From UBA822 sp965249775 (GTDB lineage Bacteria; Gemmatimonadota; Gemmatimonadetes; Longimicrobiales; Gaopeijiaceae), in the NCBI GenBank assembly GCA_965249775.1, contig OZ252253.1, positions 2,728,001 to 2,792,000 on the forward strand: a stretch of 64,000 bases of DNA, read 5' to 3'. Below are positions 52,698 to 62,002 of the stretch, piece after piece (the stretch's first letter is position 1; every line of letters begins with the position of its first letter). The translations under genes and the position numbers were made by a program. Under the pieces are notes generated by a model. That model saw only the letters and a list, made by a program, of their open reading frames with translations, did no database searches and was not told the DNA's origin.

Positions 52698-53810
52698 TCA
52701 AGCAACCAACATGGCCTCCACCACCAAGCCGGGGCCAAAGGCGAGAGCCACGCAGGGGAGCTCCGCGCCCGTTTTCCTGAGCTGCTCCAGAATGAAAAGC
52801 ACTGTGGGCGACGACATGTTCCCGTGGCGCCGAAGCACGTCTCGGGACACATCCAGCAGGCCGTTCTCGAGAGCGAGCGCGTCCTCCACCGCTTCCAGGA
52901 TCCGCGGCCCGCCGGGATGCACGGCCCAACTCCCCACGTCGTCCATACCGAGTCCCTGGTCCTGCAGCCACCCCTCGAGCCACCCACCGAGGTTGGTCCG
53001 GATCAGCCCGGGGACCGTGGCCGAGAGCGTCATGCGGAAGCCGTGGTCCCCGATGCGCCAAGACATGGCGTCACCGGACATGGGCATGAGGAAGGTGCCC
53101 TGAGCCTGCACGCTCCAACCGGAGGCCTCACCATTCTGCGGGACCTCGCCATTCTCCGCGGCCACGCCTACCACCGCGGCGGCCCCGTCGGCGAACAGGG
53201 CGTTGGCCACGATCATCTCCGGATCCCACCCATAGGCGAAGTGAAGGCTGCACAGCTCGACTGCGCAAAGAAGAACCCGTGCACCCGGCTCCCACGCGTG
53301 TGACGCGGCCACGCGCAACCCGTTGAGGGCCCCGTGGCACCCCATGAATCCTACGTGAGTGCGATGCACCGTGCGCGGCAGCCCCAGAGTGTCGACGAGG
53401 GCGGCATCCAGACCGGGCGAGAAGAAGCCCGTGCACGACACGGTGACCAGATGAGTGATGGACTCCACTGGGGTGGATGCGTCCTCCAGGGCCCGCCGAG
53501 CAGCCTCCTCGGCCAGAGGCGGTGCTTCGGCCTCGTACCAGGCCATACGCTCACCCGTGGTGGGTCCGCGGTCTTCCGGGCCGCTGGCGATCGGATAGAG
53601 CGGCACCCGCTCCTCGAGCGTTCCCCGGTCGGCTCGCAGCACCACGGTGTTTCGGGTCTCCACCCCGGAGCGGTCATAGAGTCTGCGGAGCTGCCGGGCC
53701 TGCCTCGAGTCGGCGGTACAAAAGGCGGGGCTCGACTCTGCGGCATCGCTCTGTTGCAGAACGCCGGACGGAACGGCCGTGCCCAGGCCGGACAGGTGGA
53801 GCTTCACCAT
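52698..53810 (-). CDS. Type III polyketide synthase (chalcone/stilbene-synthase superfamily)
   Basis: A 370-residue thiolase-fold synthase. The catalytic triad is intact: Cys158 in HVGFMGCHGALNG, His298 in WAVHPGGPRIL and Asn331 in RHGNMSSPTVLF. It condenses a starter acyl group with malonyl-CoA to give pyrones or alkylresorcinols. The ATG at 53810 has GAGG 6 bases upstream and overlaps the flavoprotein gene by 7 bp. It is the last gene of an operon with a flavoprotein and a methyltransferase, the same three activities as the Streptomyces srs phenolic-lipid cluster. The starter could be a long acyl chain, even from the FAS-like operon, which is speculation. Confidence 0.9.
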   Translation of the reverse strand: MVKLHLSGLGTAVPSGVLQQSDAAESSPAFCTADSRQARQLRRLYDRSGVETRNTVVLRADRGTLEERVPLYPIASGPEDRGPTTGERMAWYEAEAPPLAEEAARRALEDASTPVESITHLVTVSCTGFFSPGLDAALVDTLGLPRTVHRTHVGFMGCHGALNGLRVAASHAWEPGARVLLCAVELCSLHFAYGWDPEMIVANALFADGAAAVVGVAAENGEVPQNGEASGWSVQAQGTFLMPMSGDAMSWRIGDHGFRMTLSATVPGLIRTNLGGWLEGWLQDQGLGMDDVGSWAVHPGGPRILEAVEDALALENGLLDVSRDVLRRHGNMSSPTVLFILEQLRKTGAELPCVALAFGPGLVVEAMLVA

Positions 53811-54988
53811 GATCTTCCTCGTCGAAGGCGTGTGGTTCCCGAGGTTTGAATTACCAGCGGACGGGCCAGAACAGGCACGGTACCGAAGACGTGCACCGCC
53901 GCGCGAGCCATCCACGGCCGCCGAAGGCCCCACGCCACCATCCTGCAGACCCGCTGACCCTGCCGAATCCGGCGGCGGTGCACTTTCTCCCAGTTGTGCA
54001 CCAGCGCCCCGTCCCAGCGCTCGACGCCGGCATGAACCAAGGGCGCCAGGGCCAGTGCTCCCCACAGCGCCCATCCCATGCCCTCACCGGTGAACGGCTC
54101 GACGTACCCGGCGGCGTCGCCCACCAGAAAGAGACGCTCCTCCCCCAACGAGGAGAGGCGTCGGGTGAGCTGCGGTGTGCCCCTCCAGCCTCGGTGGATC
54201 CTCTCGGGGAGCCGTGGCATCCCGGCCGACTCCAGGTGCGCTCGGACAGCACGCTCGGGCGATCCGTGTCGCCGCACAAAGTCGGCGTCGAGAGCGGCCG
54301 CGGCGTTGAGTCGCTGATCCTCCTGGCGCACCAAGCCCACGTATCCCCCAGGCCCCACCACCATGTACACAGCCCCCGGTCCGTAGCCGGCGCCACCGCC
54401 TTCCAACACGGCGCCCACCCCCACACGGGATCCCGCCTGAACCGTGGCGAGGGGCGCTGGCCCCGCCATGGCCGGGGACCGCAGGCCGTGGAGCCCGGCG
54501 GCTGACACCACCACCCGAGCCCGGACGATCTGCTCGCCCCTCTCGTTCCGGACCCTGAGCATCCGTTCTTCGCCGCGCACCGGCCCCAACTCCGCAGAGG
54601 CTCCGTGTGCGAAGACGACGCTCTCCTCCACGGCCGCCCGGACCAGCGCGTGGTCCAGGGCCTCTCGGGACAGCGCGACGGAGTCTTGAAGGGGCACCGA
54701 AGCGGTCCTCCCCCATCCCGTCATCCGAAGCTCCGTCAGGCAGGGCGCCTCCGCGCCGGCCACCAACCCGTCTAGGCCCGCCTGGGCCAACGCCCCCTGC
54801 GCCGCGCCGTTCAAGCAGGCTCCGCAGACCTTCCACCGCGGGAAGGGCTGGCGCTCCAGGAGCAGAACCGCGCGCCCCCTGCGGCCGAGCTCCCGAGCCA
54901 CCATGGCCCCGGCGAGCCCGGCGCCCACCACCACCACGTCCCAGAGCCGCTCACCCAGGTCGGTGCGGGCCCCTCCGGCGGGGCTCAT
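53804..54988 (-). CDS. FAD-dependent monooxygenase/reductase (UbiH/geranylgeranyl-reductase-like)
   Basis: A 394-residue flavoprotein with the dinucleotide-binding motif DVVVVGAGLAGAMVARELGRRG (17-38), the KVCGACLNGAA segment with paired cysteines, and the FAD ribose motif LFLVGDAAGYVEPFTGEGMGWAL. This is the geranylgeranyl reductase/halogenase/UbiH group. In srs-type clusters the flavoprotein hydroxylates the resorcinol ring to a hydroquinone, the best guess here. ATG 54988 has GGAGGAGG upstream and overlaps the methyltransferase stop by ATGA. Confidence 0.86.
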   Translation of the reverse strand: MSPAGGARTDLGERLWDVVVVGAGLAGAMVARELGRRGRAVLLLERQPFPRWKVCGACLNGAAQGALAQAGLDGLVAGAEAPCLTELRMTGWGRTASVPLQDSVALSREALDHALVRAAVEESVVFAHGASAELGPVRGEERMLRVRNERGEQIVRARVVVSAAGLHGLRSPAMAGPAPLATVQAGSRVGVGAVLEGGGAGYGPGAVYMVVGPGGYVGLVRQEDQRLNAAAALDADFVRRHGSPERAVRAHLESAGMPRLPERIHRGWRGTPQLTRRLSSLGEERLFLVGDAAGYVEPFTGEGMGWALWGALALAPLVHAGVERWDGALVHNWEKVHRRRIRQGQRVCRMVAWGLRRPWMARAAVHVFGTVPVLARPLVIQTSGTTRLRRGRSW

Positions 54989-55707
54989 GGCCTCCTCCAT
55001 CTGAGAATGAACCGTTCCGGCCAGCCGCGCCGGATCACGGCTCCCACGTACCCGGCTTCCACGGCCATCGCCTGCACCTCCGATAGTGTGAAGGCAGCGC
55101 GAACAGAACGGGGACCGTCCACGTGGGCGACCCGGGACCTGGACAGAAGCCGAAGCCCCGACCAGGCGAGTATGTATCCCACGGCGCCCCGCAGCAGATC
55201 CTGCACCAACACCCAGCGGCCCGCCTCGGCCATGCCTCTCAGAAGGTCCACTGCGTCCTCCCGCGACAGGTGGTGATGGAAGAGAGACGAGCACACCAGG
55301 TCGTACCCCCCCGGAAGGCCCTCGGCCACGACGTCCCTGACGAAAAAGTCCGCCGCCACGCCACGCTGGCCCGCCTCGCGGCGCGCATGCTCCAACGCCA
55401 CGGGGCTCAGGTCACACCCATGCACCACCAGGGGAACAGACGCTTTACGCGCCCGGCGAGCCAAGTCCACCACGACGTCCCCACCACCACAGGCTACGTC
55501 CAGGAGCCGCACCGGCTGATCCCCGCCCCGGTCGCGGCTCAGCCGGTTCAAGTGGAGAACCTCGCGCCAGACCCTCGCCGCTACCAGGGAGACCCGGTTC
55601 ACCCGTGCCAGCGCCCTGAGGGCCCTTATGTGTCTCGCGGGATCGAGGTCCTCAGCGTCCATGAGCTCGGGCTCACGATGCCGGCCGTGCAGGTAGGTCA
55701 GTTTCAC
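54985..55707 (-). CDS. SAM-dependent methyltransferase of the type III PKS operon
   Basis: A 240-residue class I methyltransferase: motif I VRLLDVACGGGDVVVDLAR, an acidic VHGCDLSPVALEHAR and YDLVCSSLFHHHL. The N-terminal RHREPELMDAEDLDPARHIRALRALARVNR is typical of methyltransferases paired with type III PKS genes. GTG 55707 is chosen to include that segment; no good ribosome site is visible. First gene of the operon, coupled to the flavoprotein gene. Probable methyl acceptor: a phenolic hydroxyl. Confidence 0.83.
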   Translation of the reverse strand: MKLTYLHGRHREPELMDAEDLDPARHIRALRALARVNRVSLVAARVWREVLHLNRLSRDRGGDQPVRLLDVACGGGDVVVDLARRARKASVPLVVHGCDLSPVALEHARREAGQRGVAADFFVRDVVAEGLPGGYDLVCSSLFHHHLSREDAVDLLRGMAEAGRWVLVQDLLRGAVGYILAWSGLRLLSRSRVAHVDGPRSVRAAFTLSEVQAMAVEAGYVGAVIRRGWPERFILRWRRP

Positions 55708-55873
55708 AGTCTGTGCGGATCGCCTCGTCGAATGCCATCTGCCGGTTCTCTCAAAACCCTTCGCCGAGGGCCGCAGGAAGCGTCTCAACCGCCAAGGATA
55801 GCGCGCTCGTTGTTCTCTGCCTAATGTCGACGCAGGTTCTCAGGTTTACCTATTCCCTGAACCCCGCCACGCG

Positions 55874-56002
55874 ATGCCGGAAGAGATCTCCAGCGATAGC
55901 TCCGACAGCTCCCGATTCCGCACCACGCTCATCCGAGTGATCATCGTTCAGGTCGTCGCGCTCGGCCTGCTGCTGTTGCTGCAGCTCCGATATCAACTAT
56001 GA
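55874..56002 (+). CDS. 42-residue membrane microprotein upstream of the SSS symporter
   Basis: ATG 55874 to TGA 56002 encodes a 42-residue peptide: a short polar N-terminus (MPEEISSDSSDSSRFRTT) and one hydrophobic helix (LIRVIIVQVVALGLLLLLQ) ending in LRYQL. It lies 26 bp before the symporter gene on the same strand. Small single-helix subunits of sodium symporters are known for other transporter families, so this may be an accessory subunit. No ribosome site is convincing. Confidence 0.5.
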   Translation: MPEEISSDSSDSSRFRTTLIRVIIVQVVALGLLLLLQLRYQL

Positions 56003-56028
56003 CCGACGCTTCCGTAGGACCTCCCTGA

Positions 56029-57690
56029 ATGCACTGGATCAACTGGCTGATCGTTGCCGTCTACGTAGCCTGGGTAGTCGTCGACGGCATCCGGAAGTCC
56101 AAGGGTACCGACACGGTCTCGGGCTATTTCCTCGCCAACAAGAGTCTGTCGTGGTGGGTGGTGGGCCTCTCGGTGATGGCGACACAGCTCTCGGCGGTCA
56201 CGATGATCGGCACGCCGGGTCAGGGCGCCACGGACGGCATGCGCTTCATCCAGCTGTACCTGGGGCTCCCGCTCGCGATGGTGATCCTCGGCGTTACGAT
56301 CGTCCCGCTGCTGCACGGATCGGGCGTCTATACGGCGTACGAGTATCTTGAGCGTCGCTTCGACGCGAGGACGCGCTCGCTGACCGCGTTCCTCTTTCTG
56401 ATCTCTCGGGGGCTCTCGGCGGGGGCCATCATGGCGGCTCCGGGGGTCGTCTTCAGCGCGGTTTTTGGGATCCCGCTCGTGTGGGCGGTGGCCATCATCG
56501 GCATCCCCACGGTGATCTACACGATGATCGGCGGGGTTCAGGCCGTCGCGTGGGCCGACGTGAAGCAGATGATCCTGATCGTCATCGCACTCGTCGCGAT
56601 CATGATCGTGCTCATCGTGCAGATGCCCGTGAACCCCGACGAAGCGCTCAGGATCGCGGGGGCGACCGGCCGACTCAAAGTGTTCGACTTCTCGTTCGAC
56701 CTGAGCGAGCGGTACACCTTCTGGTCGGGGGTGATCGGCGGGACGTTCCTGATGCTGTCGTATTTCGGGACCGACCAGAGCCAGGTGCAGCGTTATCTCG
56801 CCGCTAAATCCGTCGGTCAGGCGAGGAGCTCCCTGCTCATGAGCGCCTACTGGAAGATCCCACTACAGGCGCTCGTGCTCATGGTGGGGGTCGGGGTTTT
56901 TGTCTACTACCAGTTCGTGCGCCCGCCCCTGCTCTACAACCCGGCGCAGGAGGCCGCAGTGGTCGCCGAACGAGGCGCCGCGTACGACGCGCTGCAGAGC
57001 GATTACGCCGAGGCGTTCACGCTTCGGGAGGCGGCGGCACAGGCGGTTGCGGATGCACCCCGCGACGACGCGACCGCGGCGATGGCGACGTTCAACGCAC
57101 GGGAGGCCGACATCCAGACAATCCGCGGTGAGGCGCTCGCGATGGTCGAAGACGTCACCGGCGAGTCCTCGGTGGACACCAACTACATCTTCCCACGCTT
57201 CGTGTTGTCCGAGCTTCCGATCGGGCTCGCGGGGATCTTCATCGCGGGCGTGTTCGCCGCGGCCATGTCGAGCATCGCCGCCGAGCTCAACGCGCTCTCC
57301 ACTGCATCAGTCATCGACTTCTATAGGCGGTGGATGAAGCCCGACGCCGACGACGCACACTACCTCCTCGTGTCGAAGGGCGCGACCGCGTTTTGGGGGC
57401 TGTCCGCGTGTGCGGTCGCCACTTATGCGGCCACGCTGGGCTCGCTGATCGAGGTCGTGAACCAATTCGGATCGTTCTTCTATGGCTCGATCCTGGGCGT
57501 CTTCCTTCTGGCGATGGTGCCCGGAGCCAAGGCGCCTGGGGCGTTTTACGGGCTGATCATCGGGATGGGGACCGTGGGCTTCGTCGCTTTCGGCACCTCG
57601 ATCGAGTACCTCTGGCAGAACGTCATCGGTGCTGTGGTGGTGCTGCTCGTGGGTGTGCCGCTGAGCATGATCGGGAGCACGGAGGCCTAG
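56029..57690 (+). CDS. Sodium:solute symporter (SSS/SLC5 family)
   Basis: A 553-residue membrane protein with about 13-14 helices of the LeuT fold. Landmarks: SGYFLANKSLSWWVVGLSVMATQLSAVTMIGTPG (helices 1-2), MIGGVQAVAWADVKQMIL, the sodium-symporter GTFLMLSYFGTDQSQVQRYLAAKS, and AAAMSSIAAELNALSTASVIDFYRR. It takes up a solute driven by sodium. An unusual 90-residue insertion rich in A, D and E (about 300-390) lies between helices. The substrate cannot be told from sequence. Confidence 0.88.
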   Translation: MHWINWLIVAVYVAWVVVDGIRKSKGTDTVSGYFLANKSLSWWVVGLSVMATQLSAVTMIGTPGQGATDGMRFIQLYLGLPLAMVILGVTIVPLLHGSGVYTAYEYLERRFDARTRSLTAFLFLISRGLSAGAIMAAPGVVFSAVFGIPLVWAVAIIGIPTVIYTMIGGVQAVAWADVKQMILIVIALVAIMIVLIVQMPVNPDEALRIAGATGRLKVFDFSFDLSERYTFWSGVIGGTFLMLSYFGTDQSQVQRYLAAKSVGQARSSLLMSAYWKIPLQALVLMVGVGVFVYYQFVRPPLLYNPAQEAAVVAERGAAYDALQSDYAEAFTLREAAAQAVADAPRDDATAAMATFNAREADIQTIRGEALAMVEDVTGESSVDTNYIFPRFVLSELPIGLAGIFIAGVFAAAMSSIAAELNALSTASVIDFYRRWMKPDADDAHYLLVSKGATAFWGLSACAVATYAATLGSLIEVVNQFGSFFYGSILGVFLLAMVPGAKAPGAFYGLIIGMGTVGFVAFGTSIEYLWQNVIGAVVVLLVGVPLSMIGSTEA

Positions 57691-57704
57691 CGGGCCTGAT
57701 AGGC

Positions 57705-60389
57705 TCACCTGTTCGCCCGATGGGCGTTCCAGTCTTCGGCCGTCAGCGACACCAGATTGGCGAACAGGCGATGCGCCCCTGGCACGCCGGCCGGGAGCTG
57801 GCGAAAGAAGGAGATGGCAACGTAGGCGTATATCCCTTGGCCGACCGGCGCCACCAGCAGTGACCCACGGGCAGGCTCTTCACCCGGATCACTGAATTCT
57901 AGCACCGGCGTGTATCGGTCGTCCCATTGGGATAGGAAATAGAGACCCCGCTCCTGAACCCACCCCTCGAAATCCACCTCGACGATACGATTCGGCGAAG
58001 CAAGCACCGGAGACTCGCGGTCCAAGAACGAAAACGGCGAGTTCTCGTCGGTGACTCGCGGTGCACCGCGACCTCCCCCCATGCTCACCGGGTAGGGAGC
58101 AAAGCCGCCCTGCGGATATCCGTATCGGTTGTACTGGACGATCACGGTGCCGCCTGCCTCCGCAAAAGCAAGGATCTGGTCATTCACGGCCGCAACGTCC
58201 GGACGTGTCTCATAGACGCGGATGCCCAGCACCAACACGTCGTACCCCGAGAAGTCCCCTTCGCGGACGCGATCCGGGCCCACCTCCTCGACGGCCACAC
58301 CAAGCTGTCGCAGTGCCCCGAGACCGTCGTCCCCCGATCCCATGACGTAGCCGACCCGAATACCCTCTCGCACACGGACCGGGAACACCGTGGCACGCAC
58401 CTCGGCCGGGCCCAGGTACAGCGTTCGCTCCACGTGAGGGTAGTCGATGACATCGACCCGCTCATCGAAGCTCACTCCGTCGTCCCGCGTGGCCACGGCA
58501 CGAAATACGTGCTCGCCCGGTGCAAGCGTGCCGGCGGGGCTGACCTCGAACGTGAATCCGCGGCTCGCCCCCTCGTCTTGAAAATCGAACGCGACGCTCG
58601 CAGGCCCGACCTCCCACCCATCGGGGACCTCGAGCGCCAGATCGCCTGACGAGCCGGACGCAGCCTCGTTCTTCAGTACCACCGTCACCGGACGAGACTC
58701 ACCGGACCCCGCCGGCCACACCATCACAGCCGGCTCGATGGCAACCGATACGGCCGGCGTGGCCAAAACCGGCTCCCGGAATTCGCCGAGCGCCCCGTTC
58801 ACACCCACGTACTCCGCGTCTTCGCCCCAGACCACGTGCACGGGTTGGTCCAGCCCCGGCACGTGGATGTCGAACTCGCCGACCGCCCGCAGGAGCGGTC
58901 GCGCGTTTCTCGGCAGCCCCTGCGAGCCTGGGTCCCCGGTCCAGCGGTACATGTCTCCGTCGCGGGGCTGCTCCAAGTAGTACAAACCAGAAGAGGCAAG
59001 ACTCTGGCGGAGCCGGACGCGGTAGCTCCATCGAGCGATCTCCCCAGGCTCCAAGGTCTGGGCCTCTTCCGTCTGGCCCTGCCCGCCGAGGAACTCGGCC
59101 GGAAGCCCCACCGTCTGGTCGCCCCCGACATTGCGGAGCGTGACCCCGTCGATGCGAAACGGCCCGCCATTCCAGAGCTGGACGTCCAGACCCACGTCTT
59201 CGCCCGCGACCACCAGATCGTCCCCGGCCCGAACATCGATGACGACAGACGCCGCGTCGAGAAGCGCGGACCGAACCAGTCCGGCGCGGACAGCCAGAGC
59301 TTCTGCGAGCGGCGCGCCGGCGTCCCCGAGCTGTTGAATCTGCCCGAAGGCAAACTCCAGGATCAGGTAGGCTCGTGCCAACGGTCCGGCCGCACCGCTC
59401 GGGCGGGCGGCGTTGAGAAACGCACCAGCCTCCTGAACCGCCGCCCGATACGAGTCGATGAAGTCCAATACAGCAGGTGCAGCCTCCACCGGAAGGGGCC
59501 CGACGAGGCCTGCCAGCGTAGTATCGATCCCGGCGAAGATACCCGTGTCGGAGTCGATCTCGCCCACGCGACTCTGCACTAGCTCAATGCTCGACGTGCT
59601 CTCGCCAAGAGACTGCGCCGCGCCCATCTGCTGTGAGCGGTGCATGCTTCGGCTCTCCATGGCGAGCTGGTGGTATGAGCGCCCGAGGAGCGGATCGAAC
59701 GTGCCCGTCTGAATGGTCAACGCCGCGTCCCCCGATCCACGGCCCCGGAAGCCAGCGGAGCGGTAGAGCTTCGCCACCTCCCACGGCTCCGAGGCGATTC
59801 CCTGCAGGTCTCGGAACCGCCTTGGATCAGCAGCGGCGTCGAACGCCTCATTGGTCAGAATCCCGGCCGCCTGGTGCTGCCCGTGCCCGTCGCGAGGCGT
59901 GCCGGAGAAGACCGAGACGATCACTTGCGGACGGTACGTGCGGATCACCGCGACGACGTCTCTGAGTGCCTCCTCCTTCGGCCAATGGGCAAACGCCTCG
60001 TCGGCGCTCTTGGAGAAGCCGTAGTCGAAGGCACGCGTGAAGAACTGCCGTCCACCGTCCAGAGCCCGGGCTGCCTCGAGCTCTCCCGTGCGAATGATGC
60101 CGAGACCCTCCCCCAGCTCGGGACCGATGATGTTCTGCCCGCCGTCTCCCCGGGTGAGCGAGAGATAGGCCGTCTCCGCGCCCATCCCGCGGGCGAGGGT
60201 CGCGAGAAGGCTGGAGTCCTCGTCATCCGGGTGGGCCCCGATCATCAGGACTCGCTTCACCCCGTCGAGCTGACGGAGCGTGAGTCCCACCTCCACGACG
60301 CTGCTTCCCTGGGGTCCGACCTGTGCCGTGAGAGGCGCAGCCGAGAGCAGGCCCACCACCCATACGAACGTCCTACGCTTCGCCGTCAT
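57705..60389 (-). CDS. Large secreted PIG-L/LmbE deacetylase with GATase-like C-terminus
   Basis: An 894-residue exported protein (signal peptide ending LTAQ). Domain 1 is a PIG-L/LmbE zinc deacetylase (about 40-290) with GAHPDDED and GHGQHQAAG metal motifs. The middle (about 420-650) holds beta-sandwich segments of the NPCBM-associated NEW3 type (EPAVMVWPAGSGESRPVTVVLKNEA). The end (about 670-890) resembles a ThuA/GATase-like Rossmann fold (YDVLVLGIRVYETRP, GGTVIVQYNRYG). Such deacetylases remove N-acetyl groups from sugars. Likely a periplasmic or surface enzyme acting on an N-acetylated glycan or amino sugar conjugate. Confidence 0.83.
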   Translation of the reverse strand: MTAKRRTFVWVVGLLSAAPLTAQVGPQGSSVVEVGLTLRQLDGVKRVLMIGAHPDDEDSSLLATLARGMGAETAYLSLTRGDGGQNIIGPELGEGLGIIRTGELEAARALDGGRQFFTRAFDYGFSKSADEAFAHWPKEEALRDVVAVIRTYRPQVIVSVFSGTPRDGHGQHQAAGILTNEAFDAAADPRRFRDLQGIASEPWEVAKLYRSAGFRGRGSGDAALTIQTGTFDPLLGRSYHQLAMESRSMHRSQQMGAAQSLGESTSSIELVQSRVGEIDSDTGIFAGIDTTLAGLVGPLPVEAAPAVLDFIDSYRAAVQEAGAFLNAARPSGAAGPLARAYLILEFAFGQIQQLGDAGAPLAEALAVRAGLVRSALLDAASVVIDVRAGDDLVVAGEDVGLDVQLWNGGPFRIDGVTLRNVGGDQTVGLPAEFLGGQGQTEEAQTLEPGEIARWSYRVRLRQSLASSGLYYLEQPRDGDMYRWTGDPGSQGLPRNARPLLRAVGEFDIHVPGLDQPVHVVWGEDAEYVGVNGALGEFREPVLATPAVSVAIEPAVMVWPAGSGESRPVTVVLKNEAASGSSGDLALEVPDGWEVGPASVAFDFQDEGASRGFTFEVSPAGTLAPGEHVFRAVATRDDGVSFDERVDVIDYPHVERTLYLGPAEVRATVFPVRVREGIRVGYVMGSGDDGLGALRQLGVAVEEVGPDRVREGDFSGYDVLVLGIRVYETRPDVAAVNDQILAFAEAGGTVIVQYNRYGYPQGGFAPYPVSMGGGRGAPRVTDENSPFSFLDRESPVLASPNRIVEVDFEGWVQERGLYFLSQWDDRYTPVLEFSDPGEEPARGSLLVAPVGQGIYAYVAISFFRQLPAGVPGAHRLFANLVSLTAEDWNAHRANR

Positions 60390-60554
60390 GGATCGAACGT
60401 ACCTCCAACACCGAACGGGGGAAAACCGCCTGATGCTCGAAGTCTACTCATTCGCTTGTCCGAAGTTCAAAGTCTCCGATATGTTGGGCCGAATTTCGGG
60501 TCCTCCAAGCCCACAGTTTTTCCTGCGTCCGCATCTGACAACGGAGCGTGATCG

Positions 60555-61970
60555 ATGAGCCAGCCCCGCGAGCATTGGGGTTCCAACTTGGGCTTCATCC
60601 TGGCGGCGACGGGGAGCGCCATCGGGCTGGGCAATTTGTGGAAGTTCCCGTTCATCACCTGGGAGAACAACGGCGGCGCCTTCGTTCTCGTCTACCTGGT
60701 GTGTATAGCGGCGGTGGGCCTGCCGATCATGATGGCCGAGTTGCTGATCGGCCGGAAGGGCCAGAAGAGCTTGGTCGGCGCGCTGAAGGATGTCGTCGGT
60801 CCCGCATGGGGATGGCTCGGCCTTTGGGGGGTGCTGTGCGGGTTTGTGCTGCTCAGCTACTACACGGTGATCGCGGGGTGGTCGCTCTACTACTTCGCGC
60901 AGTCGTCGTCCTGGATGATCAGTGGGTTCCCCACTGACGCCAATATGGGAGAGCTCTTTGGTGCCCAGTCGGGGAACGGAGCGCTTCAGCTCGGAATCTC
61001 TCTGGTGTTTAGTATCGCGACAGTCTCCATCGTGTACTTCGGCGTCCAGAAAGGCATCGAACGGATCGCCAAACTCTTCCTGCCCGTCCTGTTCGGAATT
61101 CTGTTGTTGCTCCTCATTTCCGCGCTGGGAATGAGTGGGTCCGGTGAGGCGCTGAGATTCATCTTCCGACCGAACTTCGCTGAGCTGGATCGTGCGAGCG
61201 TGCTCGAGGCCCTCGGGCACTCGTTCTTCACGCTCTCACTGGGTATGGGTGCGATGGTCACCTACGGCTCTTACATCTCGAAGAGCCAGTCCATCGTGAA
61301 GGCGTCGGCAATCATCGTCGCGCTGGACACGCTCATCGCGCTCATCGCAACGGTCGTCATGTTCACGGTAATCTTCAGCGTGCCGGGCATGGATCAGCAG
61401 GTCAGCGGCACGGGCACGGTGGGAATGCTCTTCATCTCGCTCCCGGAGCTCTTCTTTACCGAGGTTCCGTTCGGAAGGGTGTTGGGCCCGCTCTTCTACG
61501 TACTCGTAGCCCTCGCTGCGCTGACCTCGACCATGTCTCTCCTCGAGGTCGTGGCCAGCTACGTCATCGACAACCACGGAATCGCCCGGCACAAGGCGAC
61601 GCTGATGTGTGGCGGGACGGTCTTCCTATTCACGATTCTGGCGGCCGTCTCATTCGGAGCGGTCCCGGCCATCACCGACCTTCAGCTCGGTGGAGCTTTG
61701 GGTGACATGTTCTTCGGAGGAAAGGCCGGCTGGTTCGGTATGGCCGACCACTTCGTGTCGAACTGGATGTTGCCCACCGGCGGACTGGGCATCACCCTCG
61801 CCGCTGGCTGGGTCGTTTCCCGCGAGATCACGCGGTCTGAGCTGGTGGACGGAACTACACCACGATGGTTCCACTACGGAACGTGGCGGTTCTTCATGCG
61901 CTTCGTGGCCCCGGCCGCCGTGGCCGCGATCTTGATCGCGGTGATCTTCTTCGGGGAGGACTTCTCGTAA
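60555..61970 (+). CDS. Neurotransmitter:sodium symporter (NSS/SNF family)
   Basis: A 471-residue LeuT-fold transporter with 11-12 helices. WGSNLGFILAATGSAIGLGNLWKFPFITWENNGGAF is the NSS helix 1-2 signature (unwound GSAIGLGN for sodium and substrate). YYTVIAGW and the LALTSTMSLLEVVASY region follow. The likely cargo is an amino acid or amine. It starts at ATG 60555, divergent from the deacetylase gene. Confidence 0.9.
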   Translation: MSQPREHWGSNLGFILAATGSAIGLGNLWKFPFITWENNGGAFVLVYLVCIAAVGLPIMMAELLIGRKGQKSLVGALKDVVGPAWGWLGLWGVLCGFVLLSYYTVIAGWSLYYFAQSSSWMISGFPTDANMGELFGAQSGNGALQLGISLVFSIATVSIVYFGVQKGIERIAKLFLPVLFGILLLLLISALGMSGSGEALRFIFRPNFAELDRASVLEALGHSFFTLSLGMGAMVTYGSYISKSQSIVKASAIIVALDTLIALIATVVMFTVIFSVPGMDQQVSGTGTVGMLFISLPELFFTEVPFGRVLGPLFYVLVALAALTSTMSLLEVVASYVIDNHGIARHKATLMCGGTVFLFTILAAVSFGAVPAITDLQLGGALGDMFFGGKAGWFGMADHFVSNWMLPTGGLGITLAAGWVVSREITRSELVDGTTPRWFHYGTWRFFMRFVAPAAVAAILIAVIFFGEDFS

Positions 61971-62002
61971 GGAGGCAACGCATTCTACCTCCGAGGCCGT
62001 TC

